Part shown: one piece after another, positions 50,231 through 60,083 of the stretch
How positions within the stretch are numbered: position 1 is the stretch's first letter
How the letters are laid out: the number at the start of each line of letters is the position of its first letter
From: Nocardioides ferulae
Lineage (GTDB): Bacteria > Actinomycetota > Actinomycetes > Propionibacteriales > Nocardioidaceae
Direction of reading: 5' to 3'
DNA: 64,000 bases
Assembly: GCF_003660455.1 (NCBI RefSeq)
Contig: NZ_QZVR01000002.1
Coordinates: 124,001-188,000 of the forward strand
Program-made: the position numbers and the translations under genes
The notes under the pieces: model-generated
The model's database searches: none
The model's input: only the letters and a program-made list of their open reading frames with translations
Told to the model about the DNA's origin: nothing

Positions 50231-51763
50231 ATGACCAGCTCGTCCGGCAGTCGCGCGGTGCTCGATCCCGAGTCCTGCTATCGCGCCGTGAAGTCCCGCG
50301 ACCGTCGGTTCGACGGCGTGTTCTTCACCGCCGTGCGCACCACCGGCATCTACTGCCGCCCCTCCTGCCCGGCCCGCACCCCGGCGTACGCCAACGTCAC
50401 GTTCCACCCCAGCGCCGCAGCCGCCCAGGCGGCCGGCTACCGCGCCTGCAAGCGCTGCCTGCCCGACGCCACACCCGGGAGCCCCGACTGGGACGTCCGC
50501 GCCACCGCCGCGGGTCGCGCGATGCGCCTCATCGGCGACGGTGTGGTCGACCGCGAGGGGGTCGACGGGCTCGCCGGCCGGCTGGGCTACACCCCTCGGC
50601 ACCTCACCCGGCTGCTGACCGCCGAGCTCGGCGCCGGGCCTCTCGCGCTGGCCCGGGCCCGCCGGGCGCAGAACGCGCGCGTGCTGATCGAGACCACCGA
50701 CCTCGGCTACGCCGACGTCGCGTTCGCGGCCGGCTTCTCCAGCGTCCGGCAGTTCAACGAGACGATGCGCGACGTCTACGACGCTTCGCCCACGCAGCTG
50801 CGCGGGCGACGGGGGCGGCCGGCGGCCACCCGCGGCACGGTGTCGCTGCGCCTCGCCGTGCGCTCCCCGTTCGCGGGTGAGGCGCTGCTCGACTTCCTGG
50901 CCCACCACCTGGTGCCGGGCGTCGAGGCCGTCGGCGAGGGGTGGTACGCCCGCACGCTCGACCTGCCGTTCGGGCCCGGCTGCGTGCGGCTCGAGGTGGG
51001 CGCCGCCGACCGGGCCGAGAGTGGGGCGACCGCGTTCGTCCCGGCGACGTTCACGCTCACCGACCTGCGCGACACCGGCGCCGCCGTCGAGCGCACCCGC
51101 CGGCTGCTCGACGCCGACTGCGACCCGGTCGCGGTCGACGCCCACTTCGCCGGCGACCCGCTCGTGGGACCGCTGGTCCGGCGGCGGCCCGGACTGCGCG
51201 TGCCCGGCCAGGTCGACGGTGACGAGCTCGCCGTGCGGGCGGTCGTCGGGCAGCAGGTCAGCGTGGCGGGGGCCCGCACCGTCACCGGGCGCCTGGTGGC
51301 CGAGCACGGCCGTCGGGTCGAGACCGGCGTGCCCGGCCTGACCCACCTGTTCCCAGACGCCGAGACCCTGGCTGAGGTCGACCCGGCATCGCTGCCGATG
51401 CCGCGCGCCCGCGGGCGCGCGCTGGTCGGGCTCGCGGCGGCGCTGGCCCGTCGCGACATCGCGCTCGACCGAGGTGCCGACCGCGACGGTGTCCGCTCGG
51501 CCCTGCTCGCCCAGCCGGGCATCGGCCCCTGGACCGCCGACTACGTCGCGCTGCGTGCGCTCGGCGACCCCGACGTGTTCCTGCCCACCGACCTGGGCGT
51601 GCGGCAGGCGCTCACCCGGCTCGGCCGCGACCTCGCCGAGCTCAGCCCGGCGGCTTGGCGCCCCTGGCGCTCCTACGCCCTGCTCCACCTGTGGCAGACG
51701 CTCATGCCGTCGGCCACCGTTGCGACGACGACCCCCTCCGGAGGTGCCCCGTGTGGACCCTGA
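50231..51763 (+). CDS. Ada-type regulator fused to AlkA-type DNA glycosylase
   Basis: A 510-aa adaptive-response protein. The N-terminal Ada zinc domain (about 10-80) has the four Cys ([21 protein letters not shown]) that accept methyl groups from phosphotriesters. An AraC-type HTH region (about 100-185, [22 protein letters not shown]) binds DNA. The second half is AlkA_N plus a helix-hairpin-helix glycosylase ([45 protein letters not shown], catalytic Asp in FLPTDLGV). CACGAT lies 6 nt before ATG 50231, suggesting a leaderless mRNA. It overlaps ogt. Confidence 0.92.
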   Translation: MTSSSGSRAVLDPESCYRAVKSRDRRFDGVFFTAVRTTGIYCRPSCPARTPAYANVTFHPSAAAAQAAGYRACKRCLPDATPGSPDWDVRATAAGRAMRLIGDGVVDREGVDGLAGRLGYTPRHLTRLLTAELGAGPLALARARRAQNARVLIETTDLGYADVAFAAGFSSVRQFNETMRDVYDASPTQLRGRRGRPAATRGTVSLRLAVRSPFAGEALLDFLAHHLVPGVEAVGEGWYARTLDLPFGPGCVRLEVGAADRAESGATAFVPATFTLTDLRDTGAAVERTRRLLDADCDPVAVDAHFAGDPLVGPLVRRRPGLRVPGQVDGDELAVRAVVGQQVSVAGARTVTGRLVAEHGRRVETGVPGLTHLFPDAETLAEVDPASLPMPRARGRALVGLAAALARRDIALDRGADRDGVRSALLAQPGIGPWTADYVALRALGDPDVFLPTDLGVRQALTRLGRDLAELSPAAWRPWRSYALLHLWQTLMPSATVATTTPSGGAPCGP

Positions 51764-52248
51764 CCCCCAGCCCTGTCGGCGAGATCCGCGTGACCGAGCG
51801 TGACGGCGCGATCGTCGCGCTGGAGTTCGCCCCACTGCCCGAGGCCAGACTGCTCCCCGAGTCCGAGCGCGACGACGAGCACCCGCTGCTGCGCGAGGCG
51901 GTGCGCCAGCTGGACGCCTACTTCGCCGGCGAGCTCCGTGAGTTCGACCTGCCGCTGGCGCCTGTCGGCACCCCGTTCCAGATGCGCGTGTGGCAGGAGC
52001 TGCGCGGCATCGGCTACGGCGAGACCACGTCGTACGGCGCCATCGCGGCACGGCTGGGCATGGTCCCCGGGGCCTCGCGGGCCGTCGGCCTGGCCAACGG
52101 TCGCAACCCGATCGCGATCGCGATCCCCTGCCACCGGGTGATCGGCGCCAACGGCACCCTCACCGGGTACGCCGGCGGCCTCGACCGCAAGCGGGCGCTG
52201 CTGGGGCTCGAGCGGGGCGCGGGGGTCGAGGCCGGCGCACTGTTCTGA
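51751..52248 (+). CDS. ogt: Methylated-DNA--protein-cysteine methyltransferase
   Basis: A 165-aa suicide protein removing methyl groups from O6-methylguanine. The active site [21 protein letters not shown] with its Cys and Asn hinge are intact, and [21 protein letters not shown] is the usual recognition region. GTG 51751 follows GGAGG by 6 nt and overlaps the end of the ada gene by 13 nt, so both are cotranscribed and induced together by alkylation. Confidence 0.94.
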   Translation: MWTLTPSPVGEIRVTERDGAIVALEFAPLPEARLLPESERDDEHPLLREAVRQLDAYFAGELREFDLPLAPVGTPFQMRVWQELRGIGYGETTSYGAIAARLGMVPGASRAVGLANGRNPIAIAIPCHRVIGANGTLTGYAGGLDRKRALLGLERGAGVEAGALF

Positions 52249-52261
52249 CCGTGCGGGTCGG

Positions 52262-52987
52262 CTACTCCGCGGCCGCGCGCCGCAGCGACTCCGAGAGCCG
52301 CTCGGCCGCGGCGATGACCGCCGGGGCGTGCATGCGGCCCGGCTGGCGGGAGAGCCGCTCGAGCGGCCCGGAGACCGACACCGCCGCGATCACCTTGCCG
52401 CCGGGGGAGCGCACCGGTGCGGAGACCGAGGCGACCCCCTGCTCGCGCTCGCCGACCGACTGGGCCCAGCCGCGCTTGCGCACCCCCGAGAGCGCGGCCG
52501 CCGAGAACGCCGAGGTCTGCAGGCCGCGGTGCATCCGCTCGGGGTCCTCCCAGGCGAGCAGCACCTGCGCGGCCGAGCCGGCCCGCATGGTCAGCTGCGA
52601 GCCGACCGGGATGGTGTCGCGCAGTCCACTGGGCCGCTCGGCGGCGGCCACGCAGACGCGGTGGTCGCCCTGGCGCCGCCACAACTGGGCGGACTCCCCG
52701 GTGATGTCGCGGAGCCGGGCCAGCACCGGGCCGGCGGTGGCGAGCAGCCGGTCCTCGCCGGCGGCGGCGGACAGCTCGGCCAGGCGCGGCCCGAGGACGA
52801 ACCGGCCCTGCATGTCGCGCGCCACCAGGCGGTGATGCTCCAGGGCGACGGCCAGGCGGTGGGCCGTGGGCCGGGCCAGGCCGGTGCCGGCGACCAGGCC
52901 GGCCAGGGTCGCGGGGCCGGACTCGAGGGCGGTGAGCACGAGGGCGGCCTTGTCCAGCACGCCGACGCCACTGGAAGAGTTGTCCAT
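52262..52987 (-). CDS. IclR-family regulator divergent from leuCD
   Basis: A 241-aa regulator with an N-terminal winged helix ([29 protein letters not shown]) and an IclR ligand domain ([61 protein letters not shown]). An IclR gene divergent from leuC is conserved in Actinobacteria and known as NdgR in Streptomyces and LtbR in Corynebacterium, regulators of leuCD. I infer the same role. ATG 52987 lies in the palindrome CCATATGG. Confidence 0.9.
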   Translation of the reverse strand: MDNSSSGVGVLDKAALVLTALESGPATLAGLVAGTGLARPTAHRLAVALEHHRLVARDMQGRFVLGPRLAELSAAAGEDRLLATAGPVLARLRDITGESAQLWRRQGDHRVCVAAAERPSGLRDTIPVGSQLTMRAGSAAQVLLAWEDPERMHRGLQTSAFSAAALSGVRKRGWAQSVGEREQGVASVSAPVRSPGGKVIAAVSVSGPLERLSRQPGRMHAPAVIAAAERLSESLRRAAAE

Positions 52988-53032
52988 ATGGCAATACTGA
53001 CGTCTCAGATCATGGGATGCAAGGGGTAGCAT
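52984..53032. promoter_or_regulatory. Divergent IclR/leuC control region
   Basis: The AT-richer part of the 155-bp gap. CCATATGG (52984-52991) is an 8-bp palindrome over the regulator start. TAGCAT (53027-53032) fits a -10 for leuC, giving a leader of about 100 nt. The regulator site is probably between; I see no single dominant inverted repeat. Confidence 0.45.
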
Positions 53033-53096
53033 GTGTGACCTGCCTGGCTTCCGGCCCGAGACCCGGGCGGCGGTCGGGCGCCAGTGACAGCATCGG

Positions 53097-53113
53097 CTGG
53101 CAGCACCTGCCAG
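53097..53113 (+). promoter_or_regulatory. Hairpin in the leuC leader
   Basis: CTGGCAG and CTGCCAG pair perfectly around the loop CAC, 30 nt before the leuC ATG. The leader also has an 18-codon ORF from ATG 53031, but it lacks clustered Leu, Val or Ile codons, so attenuation of the cimA type is not supported here. Confidence 0.35.
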
Positions 53114-53142
53114 CACACGAGCGAGCATCGAGGGAGCACGTC

Positions 53143-54561
53143 ATGGGCAAGACCCTGGCCGAGAAGGTCTGGGACGAGCACGTCGTCCGGTCCACCGCTG
53201 GAGAGCCGGACCTGCTGTACATCGACCTCCACCTCATCCACGAGGTGACGTCGCCGCAGGCGTTCGACGGTCTCCGGCTCGCCGGGCGCACCGTCCGCCG
53301 TCCCGACCTCACCCTCGCCACCGAGGACCACAACGTCCCCACCCTCGACTGGGACAAGCCGATCGCCGACCCGGTGTCGCGCACCCAGGTCGAGACGCTG
53401 CGCCGCAACGCCGAGGAGTTCGGCGTCCGGCTGCACCCGCTGGGCGACATCGAGCAGGGCATCGTGCACGTGGTCGGCCCGCAGCTGGGCCTGACCCAGC
53501 CGGGCATGACGATCGTCTGCGGCGACAGCCACACCAGCACCCACGGCGCCTTCGGCGCGATCGCGTTCGGCATCGGCACCTCCGAGGTCGAGCACGTGCT
53601 CGCGACCCAGACCCTGATGCAGGCGAAGCCGAAGACGATGGCGGTCACCGTCAACGGCAGCCTGCCCGCCGGGGTCACCGCCAAGGACCTCGTGCTCACG
53701 CTGATCGCGCACACCGGCACCGGCGGCGGTCAGGGCTACATCGTGGAGTACCGCGGCCAGGCGATCCGCGAGCTCTCCATGGAGGCCCGGATGACCGTGT
53801 GCAACATGAGCATCGAGTGGGGCGCCAAGGCCGGCATGATCGCCCCCGACCAGACCACCTTCGACTACATCGAGGGCCGCCCCGAGGCGCCCAAGGGTGC
53901 CGACTGGGACGCCGCGGTGGCGCACTGGCGCACCCTGGTCACCGACGACGACGCCGTCTTCGACGAGGAGATCGTGCTCGACGCCTCCACGATGACCCCG
54001 TTCGTCACCTGGGGCACCAACCCCGGCCAGGGTGTCCCGCTGGGCGCCTCGGTGCCCGACCCCGCCAGCTTCGAGGACGACAGCGACCGGGTGGCCGCCG
54101 AGAACGCCCTGCGCTACATGGGCCTCGAGGCCGGCACCGCGATGCGCGAGGTCAAGGTCGACACCGTCTTCGTCGGCTCCTGCACCAACGGCCGCATCGA
54201 GGACCTGCGCACCGCCGCCGAGATCGTCAAGGGCCGCAAGGTCGACCCCGACACCCGCCTGCTCGTCGTGCCCGGATCGGTCCGGGTCCGGCTGCAGGCC
54301 GAGGAGGAGGGCCTCGACGTGGTGTTCAAGGAGGCCGGCGGCGAGTGGCGCGGCGCCGGCTGCTCGATGTGCCTGGGCATGAACCCCGACCAGCTCACCC
54401 CCGGCGAGCGCAGCGCGTCGACGTCGAACCGCAACTTCGAGGGCCGGCAGGGCAAGGGCGGCCGCACCCACCTGGTGTCGGTGCCGGTCGCCGCGGCCAC
54501 CGCGATCCGCGGCACGCTGTCCTCGCCCGCCGACCTCGAGCCGGTGACGGCGCCGAGCTGA
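53143..54561 (+). CDS. leuC: 3-isopropylmalate dehydratase large subunit
   Basis: With LeuD, isomerises 2- to 3-isopropylmalate in leucine synthesis and probably citramalate to methylmalate in the CimA route. The 472-aa aconitase-family protein keeps the Fe-S cluster Cys residues ([17 protein letters not shown] and [11 protein letters not shown]), [32 protein letters not shown] and YIHPL-type metal regions. ATG 53143 follows GAGGGAG; frames upstream run through the promoter. It is 49 nt from leuD. Confidence 0.95.
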   Translation: MGKTLAEKVWDEHVVRSTAGEPDLLYIDLHLIHEVTSPQAFDGLRLAGRTVRRPDLTLATEDHNVPTLDWDKPIADPVSRTQVETLRRNAEEFGVRLHPLGDIEQGIVHVVGPQLGLTQPGMTIVCGDSHTSTHGAFGAIAFGIGTSEVEHVLATQTLMQAKPKTMAVTVNGSLPAGVTAKDLVLTLIAHTGTGGGQGYIVEYRGQAIRELSMEARMTVCNMSIEWGAKAGMIAPDQTTFDYIEGRPEAPKGADWDAAVAHWRTLVTDDDAVFDEEIVLDASTMTPFVTWGTNPGQGVPLGASVPDPASFEDDSDRVAAENALRYMGLEAGTAMREVKVDTVFVGSCTNGRIEDLRTAAEIVKGRKVDPDTRLLVVPGSVRVRLQAEEEGLDVVFKEAGGEWRGAGCSMCLGMNPDQLTPGERSASTSNRNFEGRQGKGGRTHLVSVPVAAATAIRGTLSSPADLEPVTAPS

Positions 54562-54610
54562 CGCCGCGCCTCGCCCGATCTCGACAAAGCTCGATCACCG
54601 AAGGAACGTC

Positions 54611-55210
54611 ATGGAGAAGTTCACCACCCACACGGGCGTCGGAGTGCCGCTGCGCCGCAGCAACGTCGACACCGACCAGATCATCCCCGCGGTCTACCTC
54701 AAGCGGGTCACCCGCACCGGCTTCGAGGACGGCCTCTTCGCCGCGTGGCGCGGCGACGCCGACTTCGTCCTCAACAACCCGGCGTACGCCGGCGGGTCGG
54801 TGCTGGTGGCCGGGCCCGACTTCGGCACCGGCTCCTCGCGCGAGCACGCCGTCTGGGCGCTGCAGAACTACGGCTTCAAGGCCGTGATCTCGCCCCGCTT
54901 CGCCGACATCTTCCGGGGCAACTCCGGCAAGGCGGGCCTGCTCGCCGCCCAGGTCGACGAGAAGGTCGTGCAGCGGCTGTGGGACCTGCTCGACGCCCAG
55001 CCCGGCGCCACCGTCACCGTCGACCTCGAGTCGCGCACGGTGCGCGCGGGTGAGGGCCCCGACGCGATCGAGGACTCCTTCGACATCGACGACTACACCC
55101 GCTGGCGGCTGCTCGAGGGGCTCGACGACATCGGGATCACCCTCGGCCACGCCGACGACATCTCCGCCTTCGAGCAGCAGCGTCCCAGCTGGAAGCCGGC
55201 CACGCTCTGA
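54611..55210 (+). CDS. leuD: 3-isopropylmalate dehydratase small subunit
   Basis: A 199-aa swivelling-domain subunit partnering LeuC. Typical signatures are [60 protein letters not shown] and the C-terminal [24 protein letters not shown] 54611 follows GAAGGAAC. It ends the leuCD operon. Confidence 0.95.
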   Translation: MEKFTTHTGVGVPLRRSNVDTDQIIPAVYLKRVTRTGFEDGLFAAWRGDADFVLNNPAYAGGSVLVAGPDFGTGSSREHAVWALQNYGFKAVISPRFADIFRGNSGKAGLLAAQVDEKVVQRLWDLLDAQPGATVTVDLESRTVRAGEGPDAIEDSFDIDDYTRWRLLEGLDDIGITLGHADDISAFEQQRPSWKPATL

Positions 55211-55384
55211 CCTGTCGATCGACCCCTCGACCGTCCCGGCGACGGGCCCGGCCCCGTCTGGACGGGCAGAAATATCCGGAGCGGGTTTCGGCGTGGCGAT
55301 TGTGGCGAAGGCCACGACTACCTAGCGTGCGCAGGAAGAATGTCGAGCACAGGCTCGGCTCCGGGTTCATTGGAAGGGAAGACA

Positions 55385-55999
55385 GTGAACAAGACTGAGC
55401 TGATCGACGCGCTGGCCGCGCGCTTCGAGGGCAACCGCAAGGCCGCCGCGCACGCGCTCGAGTCGGTGCTCGACACGATCACCCGTGAGGTCGCCAAGGG
55501 CGAGAAGGTGGCGATCACCGGCTTCGGGTCGTTCGAGAAGCGGGTGCGCGACGCCCGTTGGGTGCGCAACCCGCGGACCGGCGAGCGGATGAAGGCCAAG
55601 AAGACCGCCGTCCCCAAGTTCAGCCCGGGCGCGGACCTGAAGAACGTCGTCTCGGGGGCCAAGAAGCTGCCCAAGCTGACCGTCGCCGCCTCGGGGTCGG
55701 CCGCCAAGGCTGCCGCCGCCGCTCCCGGTCGGGCCGCCGCCGCGGCGCGCAAGGCGACGCCGGCCAAGAAGGCGACGACCACGAAGACGGCCACGAAGGC
55801 GCCGGCGAAGAAGACCAGCAGCGCGCCCACCACCAAGGCGGCGGCTTCCAAGACGGCCGCGAAGTCGACCACCGCCAAGAAGGCACCGGCCAAGAAGACC
55901 GCGGCGAAGTCGACGCCGGCGAAGAAGACCGCGACCAAGAAGACGACCACGGCGACCGCCAAGAAGGCGCCGGCGAAGAAGACCGCCAAGAAGTCCTGA
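55385..55999 (+). CDS. hup: HU-family DNA-binding protein with Lys/Ala-rich tail
   Basis: A 204-aa nucleoid protein of the actinobacterial HupB/HupS type. Residues 1-95 are a standard HU domain (NKTELIDALAARFEGNRKAAAHALESV, GFGSFEKRVRDARWVRNPRTGERM). The C-terminal half is a low-complexity tail of Lys/Ala/Thr/Pro with repeats such as APAKKT, AAKST and TPAKKT, like the histone-H1-type tails of mycobacterial HupB, which bind DNA nonspecifically. GTG 55385 follows GGAAGGGAAG. It is monocistronic with a 174-bp upstream gap. Confidence 0.95.
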   Translation: MNKTELIDALAARFEGNRKAAAHALESVLDTITREVAKGEKVAITGFGSFEKRVRDARWVRNPRTGERMKAKKTAVPKFSPGADLKNVVSGAKKLPKLTVAASGSAAKAAAAAPGRAAAAARKATPAKKATTTKTATKAPAKKTSSAPTTKAAASKTAAKSTTAKKAPAKKTAAKSTPAKKTATKKTTTATAKKAPAKKTAKKS

Positions 56000-56072
56000 C
56001 CCGACACGCACGGCCGGGCCGCTCTCCCGCTCGGGAGGGCGGCCCGGTGGCGGTTCCGGTCCCGGGCCGCGA

Positions 56073-56732
56073 TCAGACCCTGAGCCCCAGGTCGGCGATC
56101 GCCTCGATCGTCCGCGCACCCAGGCCCAGCCGGGCGGCCTCGCCCAGGCCGGCCAGGTCGTCGACGTCGCGGCGCAGGGTCGCCAGGTCACCGGGCAGCT
56201 CGAGTGCTCCCGCGGCCACGTGCGCCGCGCGGGAGTCCGGGCCGAACAGCGGGGCGAACTGCGGCAGCGGCGCAGTGTAGAGCGTGGTGCCCCGCCCGTC
56301 GGCATCGACGACGATGCTCGGCCCCCCCGGGACCACGGCGTCGAGCGCGGTGTCCAGCTCTTCGGCGCGCAGCGCCGGAAGGTCCGCGCAGACCACCACC
56401 GGCTCCAGCTCCGGCCACCGCCGGGCCGCCTCGGCGGCACCCTGCCCCAGGCTCGCGTTGAGGTCGCCGGCCGCGCCGTCGGGAATCGCCGCCGCCCCCA
56501 GCGCCACCAAGCGCGTCGAGAAGAACGCGTCGTCGGTGACGACCAGCACCGCGCCGACCCGCTGTGCGGCGGCGCAGGCGGCGACGGTGTCCTCGGCGAA
56601 GGCCGACGCGAGTCGCCGACGGGCTGCGTCGGTCAGGCCGGCCAGCCGGGTCAACCGGGACTTGCCGTGCGCCGGGGGCTTCACCGGGACGAGCACGGCG
56701 TACCGCGCCGGCGGCGAGGTGGGTTCGGTCAT
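56073..56732 (-). CDS. cofC: Phospho(enol)pyruvate/lactate guanylyltransferase of F420 synthesis
   Basis: A 219-aa nucleotidyltransferase activating 2-phospholactate or, in actinobacteria, phosphoenolpyruvate (FbiD) with GTP for coenzyme F420 synthesis. Signatures: YAVLVPVKPPAHGKSRLTRL (nucleotide binding), GAVLVVTDD, PDGAAGDLNASLGQG and PVVVCADLPALRAEEL. ATG 56732 directly follows a GTG codon that could also start. It is divergent from plsC; other F420 genes are not in the window. Confidence 0.88.
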   Translation of the reverse strand: MTEPTSPPARYAVLVPVKPPAHGKSRLTRLAGLTDAARRRLASAFAEDTVAACAAAQRVGAVLVVTDDAFFSTRLVALGAAAIPDGAAGDLNASLGQGAAEAARRWPELEPVVVCADLPALRAEELDTALDAVVPGGPSIVVDADGRGTTLYTAPLPQFAPLFGPDSRAAHVAAGALELPGDLATLRRDVDDLAGLGEAARLGLGARTIEAIADLGLRV

Positions 56733-56878
56733 CACCGCCGATCCTGTCAGGCCCGGGCCCGAGCCCTGGCGCCGGCCCGCGTGCTGACGCGGCGTGCCAC
56801 GGTCCCGGGGGCGAGAACGAGTAGCCTGCGACAGTCACCGGGACGTAACGAGCGTCACCACGATCGCCGAGGGAGCAC

Positions 56879-57694
56879 GTGAAGGTCCGCAAGCTGCAGC
56901 AGAGGAGGGGCTGGGCCTGGAGCATCGCCGTGGCGATCGTGAAGCCGATCCTGCTGGCCACCACCCGGCACACCTGGATCGACGGGGAGAGGATCCCCGC
57001 CTCCGGCGGCTGCCTCCTGGTCATGAACCACATCTCCCACGTCGACCCGTTCACGGCCGCCCACATCGTCTACGACCACGGCCGGATCCCTCGCTACCTC
57101 GCCAAGTCCGGGCTGTTCCGCAACCGCTTCCTCCGGTTCTTCCTCACCGCCGCCGGGCAGATCCCGGTCGAGCGGCTCAGCCGCAACGCCGTGGGCGCCT
57201 ACGACGCGGCGGTCCGCGCGGTGCACGAGGGCGAGTGCGTGGTGGTCTACCCGGAGGGCACGATCACCCGCGACCCCGACCTGTGGCCGATGCGCGGCAA
57301 GTCGGGTGCCGCCCGGATCGCCCTGGAGACCCGGTGCCCGGTCCTCCCCGTCGGTCAGTGGGGTGCCCAGCACCTGCTGGCGCCCTACGCGAAGCGTCCG
57401 CACCTGTTCCCACGCACCCAGATCACGATGCGGGTCGGCGAGCCGGTCGACCTGTCCGACCTCTACGACCTGCCTCGCACCGCGCAGGTGATCACCGAGG
57501 CCACCGACCGGATCATGGCCGCGATCACCAGCCAGGTCGAGCTGGTGCGTGGAGGAACCGCCCCGGCGGAGCGCTTCGACGTCCGCAGGGCGGGCGTGCG
57601 CGAGATCGGCAACCCGAACAGATCGCCCGAGCATCGCCGGTTCGCGCGACGCCGGCACCCGGACCAACAGCGACGCCAGGAGGAGCAGCGGTGA
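56879..57694 (+). CDS. plsC: 1-acyl-sn-glycerol-3-phosphate acyltransferase
   Basis: A 271-aa membrane-associated acyltransferase making phosphatidate. Motif I is [15 protein letters not shown] (NHxxHxD), motif III is [13 protein letters not shown], and motif IV is the hydrophobic [12 protein letters not shown] membrane helix lies near residues 12-28. GTG 56879 follows GAGGGAG closely. It overlaps gpsA by 4 nt, joining two steps of glycerophospholipid synthesis. Confidence 0.92.
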   Translation: MKVRKLQQRRGWAWSIAVAIVKPILLATTRHTWIDGERIPASGGCLLVMNHISHVDPFTAAHIVYDHGRIPRYLAKSGLFRNRFLRFFLTAAGQIPVERLSRNAVGAYDAAVRAVHEGECVVVYPEGTITRDPDLWPMRGKSGAARIALETRCPVLPVGQWGAQHLLAPYAKRPHLFPRTQITMRVGEPVDLSDLYDLPRTAQVITEATDRIMAAITSQVELVRGGTAPAERFDVRRAGVREIGNPNRSPEHRRFARRRHPDQQRRQEEQR

Positions 57695-58698
57695 ACGGTG
57701 GCAAGGTGGCGGTGCTCGGCGCCGGCTCGTGGGGGACCGCCTTCTCGATCGTGCTGGCCGATGCCGGCAACGAGGTGACGATGTGGGGGCGCCGCGAGGA
57801 GGTGTGCGAGGCGATCAACACCCGCCGGGAGAACGTCGACTACCTGCCCGGCGTCGAGCTGCCCCCGGTCATCGAGGCCACCCACGACCCGGAGAAGGCG
57901 GCCGCGGGCGCCGACGTCGTCGTCTTGGCGGTGCCGTCCCAGTCGCTGCGTGACAACCTCACCGACTGGGCGCCGTTGCTGTCGCCGGACGCGGTCCTGG
58001 TCTCGTTGATGAAGGGCGTCGAGCTCGGCACCTTGAAGCGGATGAGCGAGGTGATCGCCGAGGTGACCGGCGCCGGACCCGAGCGGATCGCCGTAGTCAG
58101 CGGCCCCAACCTCGCCAGGGAGATCGCCCAGCGCGAACCCGCGGCCTCGGTCGTGGCCTGCGCCGACGAGGACGTCGCCCACATGCTCCAGCAGCGCTCC
58201 CACACGGCCGCCTTCCGGCCCTACCGCAGCGTCGACGTGCTCGGCTGCGAGCTCGGCGGCGCCTACAAGAACGTGGTCGCGCTCTCGGTCGGCATGGCCG
58301 TCGGCCTCGGGTTCGGCGACAACACCACCGCCTCGGTGATCACCCGAGGTCTCGCCGAGACCGCGCGGCTGGCGATGCGGCTGGACGCCAACCCGCTCAC
58401 GCTGATGGGCCTGGCCGGCCTGGGCGACCTGGTGGCCACCTGCTCCTCGCCGCTCTCGCGCAACCGCACCTTCGGAGAGAAGCTCGGCCAGGGCATGACG
58501 ACCGAGGAGATCGTGGCCTCGACCCGTCAGGTCGCGGAGGGCGCCAAGTCCTGCTCCTCGCTGCTGGCGCTGGCCCGCAAGCACGACGTGGACGCCCCGA
58601 TCGCCGAGCACGTCGACGCCGTCGTGGCCGGGCGGATGACCGCCCAGGAGATGATGGACTCCTTCATCCGGCGCGACACGAAGGCCGAGACCGACTGA
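57691..58698 (+). CDS. gpsA: Glycerol-3-phosphate dehydrogenase [NAD(P)+]
   Basis: A 335-aa cytoplasmic enzyme reducing dihydroxyacetone phosphate to glycerol 3-phosphate for phospholipids. Rossmann motif [21 protein letters not shown] at the N-terminus, [11 protein letters not shown], catalytic Lys in [20 protein letters not shown], and [20 protein letters not shown] are all present. GTG 57691 follows AGGAGG and overlaps the plsC stop. The terminator hairpin begins inside its last codons. Confidence 0.95.
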   Translation: MNGGKVAVLGAGSWGTAFSIVLADAGNEVTMWGRREEVCEAINTRRENVDYLPGVELPPVIEATHDPEKAAAGADVVVLAVPSQSLRDNLTDWAPLLSPDAVLVSLMKGVELGTLKRMSEVIAEVTGAGPERIAVVSGPNLAREIAQREPAASVVACADEDVAHMLQQRSHTAAFRPYRSVDVLGCELGGAYKNVVALSVGMAVGLGFGDNTTASVITRGLAETARLAMRLDANPLTLMGLAGLGDLVATCSSPLSRNRTFGEKLGQGMTTEEIVASTRQVAEGAKSCSSLLALARKHDVDAPIAEHVDAVVAGRMTAQEMMDSFIRRDTKAETD

Positions 58699-58723
58699 GC
58701 GAGGAACGAGCTCAGTCGGTCTC
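58687..58723 (+). terminator. Hairpin overlapping the gpsA stop, loop GAGGAACGA
   Basis: GAGACCGACTGAGC (58687-58700) pairs perfectly with GCTCAGTCGGTCTC (58710-58723), a 14-bp stem with the 9-nt loop GAGGAACGA. The left arm is coding and holds the gpsA TGA (58696-58698). The same loop recurs with different stems at 58744-58766 and near 61.2-61.3 kb. Confidence 0.75.
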
Positions 58724-58743
58724 ATCGGTGGTCGAGCAGCGAC

Positions 58744-58766
58744 CGCGACCGAGGAACGAGGTCGCG
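58744..58766. repeat. Conserved-loop hairpin (GAGGAACGA)
   Basis: CGCGACC (58744-58750) pairs with GGTCGCG (58760-58766) around the loop GAGGAACGA. It is followed at 58770 by GAGCGTGTCGAGACC, the same order of elements as at 61277-61316. Confidence 0.7.
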
Positions 58767-58769
58767 ACG

Positions 58770-58940
58770 GAGCGTGTCGAGACCCGGTGAGCGACGCAGG
58801 GCGGTCACCCCGGTCGGTGGCGCCGCGGGCGCCGCCAGGAGCGTGTCGAGACCGGGTGAGCGACGCAGGGCGGTCACCCCGGTCGGTGGTGCCGCGGGTG
58901 CCGCCAGGAGCGTGTCGAGACCGGGCGAGTGGGCGCAGGG
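58770..58940. repeat. 69-bp tandem repeat between gpsA and metB
   Basis: Two full 69-bp units (58770-58838 and 58839-58907) start with GAGCGTGTCGAGACC and differ at only a few positions; a third partial copy starts at 58908 and decays after about 20-35 bp. The unit includes GGGCGGTCACCCCGGTCGG and GCCGCGGGYGCCGCCAG. The period is a multiple of three, so open frames run through on both strands, but there is no other sign of coding. Confidence 0.85.
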
Positions 58941-58960
58941 CGGCGGGCCGAGGAACGAGC

Positions 58961-60049
58961 TCAGAGCGCGTCGAGCGCCTGCCGCAGATCGTCCCAGAGG
59001 TCCTCGACGTCCTCGATGCCGACGGAGAGACGCACCAGCGCGTCCGGGATCGTGGCCGGCTCGGACTTCCACCGGCGGCGGCGCTCGAAGCTCGACTCGA
59101 CGCCGCCGAGGCTCGTCGCGTGCACCCAGATCCGGGTGGTGCGGGTCAGCAGGTCCGCGGCCGGAGCGCCACCGGCGAGCACGATCGAGATGATGCCGCC
59201 GAAGCCGGGATAGCGGACCTGGTCGACGGCCGGGTGGGCCGCGAGGCGGGAGGCCAGGTCAGTGGCGTTGGCCTGGGCGCGCTCGACCCGCAGGTGCAGC
59301 GTGCGCAGCCCGCGCAGCGCGAGGTACGCCTCGAGGGTGCCGGGAACCGCGCCGAGCAGGTCGCGGCGGCCCTTGAGCACGCCGTACAGCTGCTCGTCGC
59401 GGGTCACCACGGCCCCCATCAGCACGTCGCTGTGGCCGGCGAGGTACTTGGTCACCGAGTGCACGACCAGGTCGGCACCGAGCTCGAGCGGGCGCTGGAG
59501 GAGGGGAGTGGCGAAGGTGTTGTCGACCACGACGTAGGCGCCGGCCTCGTGTGCGGCGGCAGCGATCGTGGCGATGTCGGCGACCTCGAGTGCCGGGTTG
59601 GTGGGCGACTCCAGCCACACCAGCGCCGCGTCCTCGCACGCCTTGACGACCGCGTCGGTGTCGGTGACGTCGACCAGCTCGCTGCGCAGCCGGCCGCGGG
59701 CCTCCAGGTCCCCGAGCTGCATCACGGTGCCGTTGTAGGCGTGCCGGGGGGCGACGACGGTGGCGTCCTGGCCGACCAGGTCGAGCACCGTGGCCACCGC
59801 AGCCAGGCCGGAGGCGAACGCGAGCGCCCGGCCGCCCTCGAGGGCTCCGAGCGTCTCCTCGAACGCCGCCCAGGTGGGGTTGCCGTAGCGGCCGTACTCG
59901 AGGTCCCCGCCGGCGACGTACGTCGAGGCCATGGCGATCGGCGGGTTCAGCGGCTGGTCGGCGACGTGCGGCGGGCGTCCCGCCGTCACCGCGACCGTGG
60001 CGGGCCGGAGCCCGGGGTCGGGGACCGGCGTGGGGGAGTCCTGGCTCAT
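58961..60049 (-). CDS. metB: Cystathionine gamma-synthase / trans-sulfuration PLP enzyme
   Basis: A 362-aa Cys/Met-metabolism PLP enzyme joining cysteine with an activated homoserine, or a close family activity such as cystathionine gamma-lyase, which cannot be separated safely by eye. Signatures: [61 protein letters not shown] with the PLP lysine in [15 protein letters not shown], and [23 protein letters not shown] lies 7 nt before ATG 60049, so it is leaderless. Divergent from ddl. Confidence 0.85.
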   Translation of the reverse strand: MSQDSPTPVPDPGLRPATVAVTAGRPPHVADQPLNPPIAMASTYVAGGDLEYGRYGNPTWAAFEETLGALEGGRALAFASGLAAVATVLDLVGQDATVVAPRHAYNGTVMQLGDLEARGRLRSELVDVTDTDAVVKACEDAALVWLESPTNPALEVADIATIAAAAHEAGAYVVVDNTFATPLLQRPLELGADLVVHSVTKYLAGHSDVLMGAVVTRDEQLYGVLKGRRDLLGAVPGTLEAYLALRGLRTLHLRVERAQANATDLASRLAAHPAVDQVRYPGFGGIISIVLAGGAPAADLLTRTTRIWVHATSLGGVESSFERRRRWKSEPATIPDALVRLSVGIEDVEDLWDDLRQALDAL

Positions 60050-60056
60050 GCTCGCC

Positions 60057-60074
60057 AGCCTAGGCCGCTAGGGT
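60057..60074. promoter_or_regulatory. Back-to-back -10 elements of metB and ddl
   Basis: Minus-strand TAGGCT (60062-60057) is 7 nt before the metB ATG, and plus-strand TAGGGT (60069-60074) is 9 nt before the ddl ATG. The -10 boxes are 6 bp apart, so each -35 region would lie beyond the other start, and both polymerases compete for the same 34-bp gap. Confidence 0.5.
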
Positions 60075-60083
60075 TTCGTGTCG

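Noticed and set aside
53031..53087. 18-codon ORF before leuC as a leucine leader peptide
   Set aside because: Its codons ([18 protein letters not shown]) are not enriched in Leu/Val/Ile, and no terminator follows.
58770..58940. 69-bp tandem repeats as a CRISPR array or a coding repeat
   Set aside because: There are no unique spacers, only two and a half copies, and no cas genes; reading frames through them lack any other coding sign.
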